5,749 nucleotides of DNA, taken from the NCBI GenBank assembly GCA_902766655.1, contig CACXEL010000420.1, positions 1 to 5,749 on the forward strand, given 5' to 3'. Under the pieces are notes generated by a model. That model was not told where the DNA came from, did no database searches, and saw only the letters and a list, made by a program, of their open reading frames with translations. The position numbers were made by a program, and so were the translations under genes. Below are positions 1-4,844 of the stretch, one piece after another (the first letter of the stretch is position 1; the number at the start of each line of letters is the position of its first letter). This DNA comes from an uncultured Lachnospiraceae bacterium. GTDB taxonomy: Bacteria; Bacillota; Clostridia; Lachnospirales; Lachnospiraceae.

Positions 1-801
1 GGCGGCAGTGGCAGCGTAAAGGGCGGTCTTCATTCTCCCCTCGATCTTGAAGCTGTCGATCCCGGCCCCGTAGAGGTCCGGCAGGTGGTCGACCATGCAG
101 AGGTCCCGGGAATTCATGATGTAGGTTCCCCGCTCATTCTCCTCCACCGGGAAATATTCGCCCGGCCGTGTCTCCTCCATGAGGGCGTATTTCCAGCGGC
201 AGGGGTGGGTGCAGAGACCGCGGTTGGCATCCCGGCCCACCAGATAGCTGCTGAGCAGGCATCTTCCGGAGTAGGAGATGCACATGGCGCCGTGGACAAA
301 AACTTCGATTTCCAGCTCCGCGGGGATCCTGTCCCGGAGCTCGCGGATCTCACCGACGGAAAGCTCACGGGCCGTGACGATCCGGGTCGCGCCCAGGCTG
401 TGCCAGAAGCCCGCGGACACATAGTTGGTCGTATTGGCCTGGGTGCTGATGTGGAGGTCGATTCCGGGGCAGTACTCCCTGGCCAGGGCGAACATGCCCG
501 GGTCGGCCACCAGGATCGCGTCCGGCCTGATCTCCGCCAGCTCCGTAAAATAGGCCTTCGCCTCCTCGATGTCCGCGTTGTGGGCGAATATATTGGCGGT
601 CACGTATACTTTGGCGCCGTGGGCGTGGGCGTAGGCGATGCCTGTTCTCATTTCCTCCGGCGTAAAATTCCTGGCCTTGGCCCGGAGGCTGAAGGCCTCG
701 CCGCCCAGGTAGACCGCATCGGCCCCGTAGCGGATGGCGACTTTGAGCACGTCAAGGCTCCCGGCCGGCAGCAAAAGCTCCGGCGATCTTCGTTTTTCCA
801 T
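1..801 (-). CDS. U32-family peptidase-like protein, probable tRNA U34 hydroxylation protein TrhP (C-terminus cut by window edge)
   Basis: The 267 visible residues start at ATG 801-799 and stay open to the window edge. An AAGGA ribosome site lies 4 bases upstream. The start ELLLPAGSLDVLKVAIRYGA and the block YLGGEAFSLRAKARNF are typical of U32 proteins. The U32 signature is visible at residues 166-184 (E-V-F-V-H-G-A-M-C-I-S-Y-S-G-R-C). Cys174, Cys181, Cys197 and Cys201 have the spacing expected of the iron-sulfur cluster ligands in the TrhP/RlhA group. Although named peptidases, characterised members hydroxylate RNA using prephenate-derived chemistry. B. subtilis YrrN/YrrO (TrhP1/TrhP2) make 5-hydroxyuridine at tRNA wobble position 34. 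The gene lies just after a TrmR-like methyltransferase, which acts on that product, so a TrhP role is favoured over a protease. About two thirds of a usual ~400-residue protein is present if this is the long form. Family is near certain; the exact substrate is inferred from context. Confidence 0.93.
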   Translation of the reverse strand, partial: MEKRRSPELLLPAGSLDVLKVAIRYGADAVYLGGEAFSLRAKARNFTPEEMRTGIAYAHAHGAKVYVTANIFAHNADIEEAKAYFTELAEIRPDAILVADPGMFALAREYCPGIDLHISTQANTTNYVSAGFWHSLGATRIVTARELSVGEIRELRDRIPAELEIEVFVHGAMCISYSGRCLLSSYLVGRDANRGLCTHPCRWKYALMEETRPGEYFPVEENERGTYIMNSRDLCMVDHLPDLYGAGIDSFKIEGRMKTALYAATAA

Positions 802-820
802 CTGATCCTTCTTCTTTCTT
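802..820 (-). promoter_or_regulatory. Purine-rich leader and ribosome binding site of the U32 gene
   Basis: Read on the minus strand, an A/G-rich run carries AAGAAGGA and then TCAG before the ATG. It begins directly at the foot of the 16-bp intergenic hairpin. The ribosome site is therefore single-stranded when the hairpin forms. The run contains no U-tract, so the hairpin upstream does not look like a terminator. Confidence 0.55.
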
Positions 821-870
821 CAGGAGGACCTGCCGGACATGCCCTCTCCGCTGCCCGGCAGGTCCTCCTG
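821..870 (-). other. Perfect 16-bp inverted repeat (intercistronic RNA hairpin) between the trmR and U32 genes
   Basis: Bases 821-836 (CAGGAGGACCTGCCGG) are the exact reverse complement of 855-870, with an 18-base loop at 837-854. On the minus-strand transcript the stem starts 22 bases after the methyltransferase stop and ends 19 bases before the U32 start codon. The 5' arm carries AGGAGG and the 3' arm CCTCCT, so a Shine-Dalgarno-like and an anti-Shine-Dalgarno-like sequence are locked together. The transcript downstream is AAGAAAGAAG, with no U-run. On the plus strand the stem is followed by TGCCTGTCCG. It is therefore not a normal intrinsic terminator in either direction. It may be an mRNA-stabilising or processing element, a translational switch, or a copy of a dispersed palindromic repeat. 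Confidence 0.85.
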
Positions 871-892
871 TGCCTGTCCGCAATGCTTCCGC

Positions 893-1540
893 TCATCTCC
901 TGACCGACAGCGTCATCCCGTCCCCGACGGACAGAATGGTGGTCACGAGGTCCTCCGAATGCGTCACCTCATAGAGAAATGCCCGCATCCGCTTATGAAT
1001 CGTCCTGTCCCGCCGCTCCACGGCGAACCGGCTCTCGATTATTTCCCCGTCCAGGAACACATTGTCCGCCAGCAAGATGCCGCCGGGCGGCAGAAGACGC
1101 AGCACGTCAGGCAGATACCGGAGGTACTGCCCCTTGGCCGCGTCCATGAACACAAAATCAAAGGGACCCGTAAGAGCCGGCAGGACCTCGGCGGCATCTC
1201 CCGCAAGAAGCCTGACCCGTTCCTCCGCCCCGAAGCGGGCGAGATTGGCCCTGGCGGCCTCGATTCTCGGCGGCCAGTCCTCGATGGTGGTGATGTCCGC
1301 CCGCGAGTTTTCCAGCATGAAGAGTGCGGAAAAGCCCACCGCTGTCCCGATTTCCAGGATGTGGGCAGGCTCTTTCATCAAAAGCAAGGTCCGTATGAGG
1401 GAACATGTCCCGGGACGGATGATGGGCACCTCAGCTGCCAGGGCCTCCCGGCGGAGCTCCGCCAGGCCTTCCGAGAGGGGTGCCTCATCCATGGACCGGA
1501 TAAAAAGCGCAAGCCTTTCCCCGTCCATGTCAGTTTTCAT
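893..1540 (-). CDS. trmR: SAM-dependent O-methyltransferase, TrmR (YrrM) type, tRNA 5-hydroxyuridine methyltransferase
   Basis: This is a class I methyltransferase of the COMT-like O-methyltransferase family (215 residues from the chosen start). Counted from the ATG at 1549, the SAM-binding motif I is ILEIGTAVGFSA at 64-75, followed by the acidic Glu90 after beta-2 and the GDAAE motif at 117-121. The metal-site acids Asp136 (FMDAAKGQY) and Asp162-Asn163 (LADNV) are all present, so the enzyme should be active. The ATG at 1540 is preferred over 1549 because GGAGG at 1554-1550 abuts the first ATG but sits 9 bases from the second. The start overlaps the preceding gene's stop by 11 bases, which implies translational coupling. 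Position next to the mltG-type gene and a U32 protein matches B. subtilis yrrL-yrrM-yrrN, where YrrM (TrmR) converts ho5U34 to mo5U34 in tRNA. The specific role is inferred from family and context. Confidence 0.92.
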   Translation of the reverse strand: MKTDMDGERLALFIRSMDEAPLSEGLAELRREALAAEVPIIRPGTCSLIRTLLLMKEPAHILEIGTAVGFSALFMLENSRADITTIEDWPPRIEAARANLARFGAEERVRLLAGDAAEVLPALTGPFDFVFMDAAKGQYLRYLPDVLRLLPPGGILLADNVFLDGEIIESRFAVERRDRTIHKRMRAFLYEVTHSEDLVTTILSVGDGMTLSVRR

Positions 1541-1988
1541 TTCCGCCATCCTCCGACGCCTCGTCCTCCTGCTCCAGCTGGCCCTCGGTGTTGACTCTGG
1601 CCAGTATGGCCATCATCTCCGTGGGCGTCTGGGAAGTGTTCAGGATGTAGGTTCCGCCGAGAAGCTTATTGTGGTAATTGGAGATCCTCTCCTGGACCAC
1701 GAACACGTTGACGTCCTCAATGAGGCCCTTATCGCTTAAGATCTGCCCGATCTGCCTCGCGGAGCTGTCCCTGGGAATGAGGACCGTCACGTCCTCCCCC
1801 GGCGCCTCCGTCACGGACGTCTCGTTGAAGATGTCGTAGCCGAAGAGATAAGCCGTCCGGCCCAGGTAGACCACAAAAATGATGACCAGCAAGTACATGA
1901 GAACGGTAATCAGTCCTCTGGCGCTGACCAGGGCCGCCCTGTAGCCTGTATCCCGGCGGCCTCTCTTCTTTCTTCTGCTGCTCGCCAT
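1530..1988 (-). CDS. Short membrane protein with an MltG/YceG N-terminal region but no transglycosylase domain
   Basis: The protein has 152 residues. A basic N-terminus (SSRRKKRGRR) is followed by one hydrophobic segment at about residues 26-46, which suggests a single-pass inner-membrane anchor with the rest outside. Residues 67-90 (VTVLIPRDSSARQIGQIL and on) match the LysM-like region that precedes the catalytic domain in MltG, as does the block around LLGGTYILNTSQTPTEM at 109-124. MltG proteins then continue for roughly 200 residues with the catalytic glutamate. Here the protein ends in an acidic tail (QLEQEDEASEDGGNEN) and runs into trmR. No remnant of the missing domain is seen in other frames, so this looks like a settled short form and not a recent frameshift. 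It occupies the mltG (yrrL) position of the B. subtilis operon. AGGAG lies 4 bases before ATG 1988. Lytic activity is not expected; a scaffold or regulatory role at the septum or wall is speculation. Confidence 0.85.
   Translation of the reverse strand: MASSRRKKRGRRDTGYRAALVSARGLITVLMYLLVIIFVVYLGRTAYLFGYDIFNETSVTEAPGEDVTVLIPRDSSARQIGQILSDKGLIEDVNVFVVQERISNYHNKLLGGTYILNTSQTPTEMMAILARVNTEGQLEQEDEASEDGGNEN
1550..1554 (-). promoter_or_regulatory. Shine-Dalgarno site that decides the trmR start
   Basis: The minus strand reads GGAGGATGGCGGAAATGAAAAC. GGAGG touches the ATG at 1549, which is too close for initiation. It lies 9 bases from the in-frame ATG at 1540, a usable spacing. The site lies inside the 3' end of the MltG-like gene. 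Confidence 0.7.
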
Positions 1989-2018
1989 AGCTCTCCTCTG
2001 TTTTCGCTCAAAGTTTCT

Positions 2019-2043
2019 CCGGGTGCCTTTTCAGGCCTCCCGG
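2019..2043 (-). other. GNRA-capped intercistronic hairpin after the RNase J gene
   Basis: On the minus-strand RNA, CCGGG (2043-2039) pairs with CCCGG (2023-2019). Inside it, GCCU (2036-2033) pairs with AGGC (2028-2025) around a GAAA tetraloop at 2032-2029. An AG/A internal loop separates the two helices. It starts 8 bases after the RNase J stop. The RNA after it reads AGAAACUUUGAGCG, with no U-tract, so termination is unlikely. It may protect the upstream mRNA 3' end or set a processing boundary. Confidence 0.6.
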
Positions 2044-2051
2044 CGCTGCCG

Positions 2052-3728
2052 TCAGTCGTCAGCTTCCATGATGATGGGCAGGATCATGGGCCGGCGCTGG
2101 GTCCTCTTCCATACGAACTCGCTCAGGCTGTCCCTGATCTCCCCCTTGATCTTCGACCAGTCGGTGACGTTGTGGTCCAGGCAGTCAAAGACCGCGTCCT
2201 CGACCACCTCGTTGGCCTCCTCCATGAGGTCCTCGGATTCCTTGACGTAGACGAAGCCTCTGGAGACCAGATCGGGCCCGGCCAGCAGGCGGTTGGTGTA
2301 TTTTTCCAACGTCATGACGACGACGATGATACCGTCCTCCGCCAAATGCTGACGGTCGCGGATGACGACGTTGCCAACGTCGCCCACGCCGAGGCCGTCC
2401 ACCAGGATCTGGCCCACCTGGACCTTGCCCACGATCCTGGCTTCCTCCGAGGAGAGCTGGAGCACATCCCCCGAATGAAGCACGAAAATGTTATCCTTGG
2501 GAATGCCCAGCGACTGGGCCAGTGTGGCCTGGGCCCGCAGATGGCGGGTCTCGCCGTGGACCGGGATCGCGTATTTGGGCTGGACCAGGGCATAGATGAG
2601 CTTGATATCCTCCTGGCAGGCGTGGCCGGATACGTGCGCATCCTCGAAGGTCACCTCCGCGCCGAGCTCCGTCAGCTCATTGATGACGTTGGAGACAGCC
2701 TTCTCGTTGCCCGGAATGGGGTGGGATGAGAAGATGATTACGTCCCCGGGCATGATCTTGACCTTCTTGTGCAGGTTGGCCGCCATCCTGGAGAGGGCTG
2801 CCATGGATTCGCCCTGGCTGCCGGTCGTGACCAGGACAACCTTCTCGGGCGGATAATTGCGGATCTCATCCAGCGTGCTCAGCGTGTGGGCGGAATCGTC
2901 GATATAGCCGAGCTCCACCGCCGTTCCGATGACGCTGATCATCGAACGCCCCTCCAGGCAGACCTTGCGCCCGTACCTGGCCGCGGAGTTGATGATCTGC
3001 TGGACCCGGTCCACGTTGGAGGCGAAGGTCGCGATGATGAGTCTGGAATTCTCGTGCTCCGCGAAAATGCGGTCAAAGGTCACGCCCACGGTCTTCTCCG
3101 ACATGGTGTGGCCCGGCCGCTCCGCGTTGGTGCTGTCACACATGAGGGCCAGGACGCCCTTCCTGCCGATCTCCGCGAACCGCTGCAGGTCGATGGCGTC
3201 TCCGAAGACCGGCGTGTAATCGACCTTGAAGTCTCCCGTGTGGATCAAGGTGCCCGCCGGCGTGTAGATGGCCAGGGCGGCCGCGTCCTGGATGGAGTGG
3301 TTGGTCTTGATGAATTCCACCCGGATATCGCCCAGGTTGATGCTCTGACCGTACTTGACCACCCGGCGCTTGACGCTTTTGAGCATCCCGTGCTCTTCGA
3401 GCTTCTTGTCGATCAGGGCCATTGTCAGCCGCGTCGTATAGATGGGCACATTTATCTTCTTGAAAACGTAAGGGATGGCGCCGATGTGATCCTCATGCCC
3501 GTGGGTGATGACGAATCCCTTGACCTTGCTGTAATTTTCCTCAAGGTAAGTCACATCGGGAAGGACATAATCGATGCCCAGCATGTCGTCCTCAGGGAAG
3601 GCCATGCCACAGTCAATGACAATGATCGTGTCCTCGTATTCGATGGCAGTGATGTTCATTCCGATCTGCTCAAGTCCGCCGAGGGGAATGATCTTCAGAC
3701 TGCCCATGTCTTTAGTTGTCAGTTTCAA
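2052..3728 (-). CDS. rnjA: Ribonuclease J (J1-like, 5'-3' exo- and endoribonuclease)
   Basis: This is a cytoplasmic metallo-beta-lactamase/beta-CASP RNase of 558 residues, close to the 555 of B. subtilis RNase J1. The zinc-site motif HGHEDH is at residues 76-81 (His76, His78, Asp80, His81). His144 (NHSIQDA), Asp166 (HTGDFKVD) and His391 (PVHGETRH) complete the metal site. CDSTNAERPGHTMSE at 197-211 and the HVSGHA motif at 365-370 belong to the beta-CASP and RNA-binding regions. A C-terminal domain follows from about residue 450. All catalytic residues are intact, unlike the degenerate site of RNase J2, so it should be an active enzyme in mRNA turnover and rRNA maturation. The start is TTG at 3728-3726 with GGAGG 6 bases upstream. 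An ATG at 3732-3730 is out of frame and gives only six codons before a stop. It lies 37 bases after DUF1292, and is absent from this operon position in B. subtilis. Confidence 0.97.
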   Translation of the reverse strand: MKLTTKDMGSLKIIPLGGLEQIGMNITAIEYEDTIIVIDCGMAFPEDDMLGIDYVLPDVTYLEENYSKVKGFVITHGHEDHIGAIPYVFKKINVPIYTTRLTMALIDKKLEEHGMLKSVKRRVVKYGQSINLGDIRVEFIKTNHSIQDAAALAIYTPAGTLIHTGDFKVDYTPVFGDAIDLQRFAEIGRKGVLALMCDSTNAERPGHTMSEKTVGVTFDRIFAEHENSRLIIATFASNVDRVQQIINSAARYGRKVCLEGRSMISVIGTAVELGYIDDSAHTLSTLDEIRNYPPEKVVLVTTGSQGESMAALSRMAANLHKKVKIMPGDVIIFSSHPIPGNEKAVSNVINELTELGAEVTFEDAHVSGHACQEDIKLIYALVQPKYAIPVHGETRHLRAQATLAQSLGIPKDNIFVLHSGDVLQLSSEEARIVGKVQVGQILVDGLGVGDVGNVVIRDRQHLAEDGIIVVVMTLEKYTNRLLAGPDLVSRGFVYVKESEDLMEEANEVVEDAVFDCLDHNVTDWSKIKGEIRDSLSEFVWKRTQRRPMILPIIMEADD

Positions 3729-3739
3729 ACATTACCTCC
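3726..3739 (-). promoter_or_regulatory. Ribosome binding site and TTG start of RNase J, with an overlapping decoy ATG
   Basis: The minus strand reads GGAGGTAATGTTTGAAACTG. The strong GGAGG is 6 bases from the in-frame TTG and only 2 bases from an out-of-frame ATG. That ATG would encode MFETDN and then stop. The next in-frame ATG is codon 8 (3707-3705) and has no comparable ribosome site. Confidence 0.7.
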
Positions 3740-3765
3740 ATTAAAATGTAAGCCTGGAGCTCCTC

Positions 3766-4038
3766 TCACATCAAAAGCTCCGTATCTTCCAGCATTTCCG
3801 AGAAGATCTTCATGACGGCCTCCAGCTCTGCCTCGTCCTCGACGGGCACATACCGGGCCTCCTCACTGGTCTCATCGGACATATCCTTTAAAATAAGACA
3901 CTCCGCGTCCCCCTCGGGCCTGTCGGCCACCAGGAGGTAGTTCACGCCGTTCACGCGGGTCTCATCCTCAACATAAAAAACCGCTTCCCGTCCCTCCTCG
4001 TCGAGGAGGGTGATTGCCATTTCACTTAATTCGCTCAT
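3766..4038 (-). CDS. DUF1292 family protein (YrzB-like), function unknown
   Basis: This is a small acidic protein of 90 residues, similar in length to B. subtilis YrzB. The DUF1292 pattern is clear: a beta-rich start (MAITLLDEEGREAVFYVED), then VNGVNYLLVAD at about 29-39, an ECLILK strand, and an acidic end with a predicted helix (EAELEAVMKIFSEMLED). There is no signal peptide or membrane segment. The start at ATG 4038 overlaps the end of ruvX by 17 bases. AGGGG about 7 bases upstream supports it over the internal ATG at codon 7. The family is conserved beside ruvX and ireB in Bacillota. No biochemical role is established, so none is assigned here. Confidence 0.9.
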   Translation of the reverse strand: MSELSEMAITLLDEEGREAVFYVEDETRVNGVNYLLVADRPEGDAECLILKDMSDETSEEARYVPVEDEAELEAVMKIFSEMLEDTELLM

Positions 4039-4444
4039 TCAAATACCCCTGTAAAATGATGGCCGCGGCGATCTTGTCTATATACTTCTTCCTCTCGGAC
4101 CTGGGTACCCCCATTTCCTCAAGTGCCTCGTCCGCCTCCACCGTCGTCAGTCTCTCGTCACAAAGAAATACGGGGACCTGCAGCCGTTTCTCAAGCTGGC
4201 TCTTGAAAGCCAGCGTCTTTTGCGCCCGGTCCCCGATCGTATCGTCCATATTCAGCGGGAAGCCCAGAACGATGCCCTCCACGGCGTAGGCCGCCGCGAG
4301 CTCCTCCAGCCTTCTCAATGTCGAGCGCAGATGGTTCTCCTTGTCCCGTGTAATCGTCTCCAGCGCCTGCGCCGTCATTCCCAGCGGATCGGAGACGGCC
4401 ACGCCGACCGTCACGGACCCGTAATCCAATCCCAGAAGTCTCAT
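4022..4444 (-). CDS. ruvX: RuvX/YqgF family Holliday-junction resolvase-like nuclease
   Basis: This is a cytoplasmic RNase H-fold protein of 140 residues, the normal family length. The N-terminal GLDYGSVTVGVAVSD at 5-19 carries the first catalytic acid, Asp7. GIVLGFPLNMDDT at 57-69 is the family's second motif. CDERLTTVEA at 95-104 holds Glu97, and IDKIAAAIILQGYL at 122-135 holds Asp123. The acidic triad is therefore intact. Family members are described as putative Holliday-junction resolvases and, in E. coli, as involved in 16S rRNA 5'-end processing; which applies here cannot be told from sequence. The ATG overlaps the ireB stop as ATGA (4444-4441), with GAGGAG just upstream inside ireB, so the pair is translationally coupled. 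Confidence 0.95.
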   Translation of the reverse strand: MRLLGLDYGSVTVGVAVSDPLGMTAQALETITRDKENHLRSTLRRLEELAAAYAVEGIVLGFPLNMDDTIGDRAQKTLAFKSQLEKRLQVPVFLCDERLTTVEADEALEEMGVPRSERKKYIDKIAAAIILQGYLNERIK

Positions 4445-4716
4445 GTCTCCTCGTTTTCCCAGGACCTGTTGCGGACATATTCCTTGAGCAGCTCCTCGAC
4501 CAGGTCGTCTCTCTCGACCTTCATGATCATGCTGCGGGCGCCCTTGTAGCTGGTGATGTAGGTCGGATCTCCGGACATGATGTAGCCGACGATCTGACTG
4601 ACGGGGTTGTAGCCCTTCTCCTCCATCGCGGCATAGACCACGCGAAGGACCTCCTTGACGTGGATCTCCGGTTCATTCTTCACACTGAAATATAAGGTTT
4701 TGGAAAGATCAGCCAT
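4441..4716 (-). CDS. ireB: IreB family regulatory phosphoprotein (UPF0297)
   Basis: This cytoplasmic protein has 91 residues from ATG 4716 and matches the size of Enterococcus IreB and B. subtilis YrzL. The family core EEKGYNPVSQIVGYIMSGDP at 32-51 is nearly canonical, followed by YITSYKGARSMI and ERDDLVEELLKEYV. IreB is a small dimeric protein phosphorylated on N-terminal threonines by the PASTA kinase IreK, and it affects cephalosporin and wall-stress tolerance. Here Thr7 (SKTLYF) aligns with one reported site, while the reported Thr4 position is Leu with Ser5 next to it. The start is set by AGGAGG 7-8 bases upstream. The frame stays open further 5' to a GTG at 4785, but that stretch covers the promoter and is not family sequence. 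It is the first gene after the predicted promoter. Confidence 0.95.
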   Translation of the reverse strand: MADLSKTLYFSVKNEPEIHVKEVLRVVYAAMEEKGYNPVSQIVGYIMSGDPTYITSYKGARSMIMKVERDDLVEELLKEYVRNRSWENEET

Positions 4717-4776
4717 CTCTATCCCTCCTGTCATCACTAAACGGCAGGTCCAGTCATGGAACCATACTATCTTACC

Positions 4777-4805
4777 ATTGTACACTCTAAGGCTGAAACA
4801 ATCAA
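4777..4805 (-). promoter_or_regulatory. Predicted sigma-A type promoter for the ireB operon
   Basis: On the minus strand a -35 element TTGATT (4805-4800) is followed after 17 bases by a -10 element TACAAT (4782-4777). Both are close to consensus at ideal spacing, in the least GC-rich part of the window. Transcription would begin near 4770, giving a leader of about 54 bases before the ireB ATG with AGGAGG at its end. Confidence 0.75.
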
Positions 4806-4822
4806 CGCCTTTTTGTAAACAC

Positions 4823-4835
4823 AGGGCCGGGCCCT
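4823..4835 (-). terminator. Possible weak terminator after mtaB
   Basis: Ten bases beyond the mtaB stop, the minus strand forms a short GC hairpin (AGGGC, loop CCG, GCCCT) followed by GUGUUUAC. The stem is only 5 bp and the U-tract is broken, so termination may be partial and mtaB may read through into ireB. Confidence 0.3.
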
Positions 4836-4844
4836 TCTTCCGGC

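Noticed and set aside
821..870. Intrinsic terminator call for the 16-bp palindrome
   Set aside because: Neither strand has a U-tract after the stem; the minus transcript continues with AAGAAAGAAG.
85..903. 272-codon open frame on the plus strand
   Set aside because: It is antisense to the U32 gene, whose cysteine and signature motifs are unmistakable on the other strand.
839..1594. 251-codon open frame on the plus strand
   Set aside because: It is antisense to the O-methyltransferase gene, rich in Pro, Arg and Gly with no family signature, and would start inside the hairpin loop.
2769..3815. 348-codon open frame on the plus strand
   Set aside because: It lies almost wholly antisense to the clear RNase J gene. 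Long antisense frames are expected in GC-rich DNA, and the translation has no recognisable domain.
4742..4751. CGGCAGGTCC repeated at 856-865 inside the intergenic hairpin
   Set aside because: Ten-base matches are expected many times by chance in 5.7 kb of GC-rich DNA, and the second copy lacks the palindrome.
4717..4785. Upstream extension of the IreB frame to a GTG start at 4785
   Set aside because: It covers the -10 region and leader, has no ribosome site and adds non-family residues. ATG 4716 has a strong AGGAGG.
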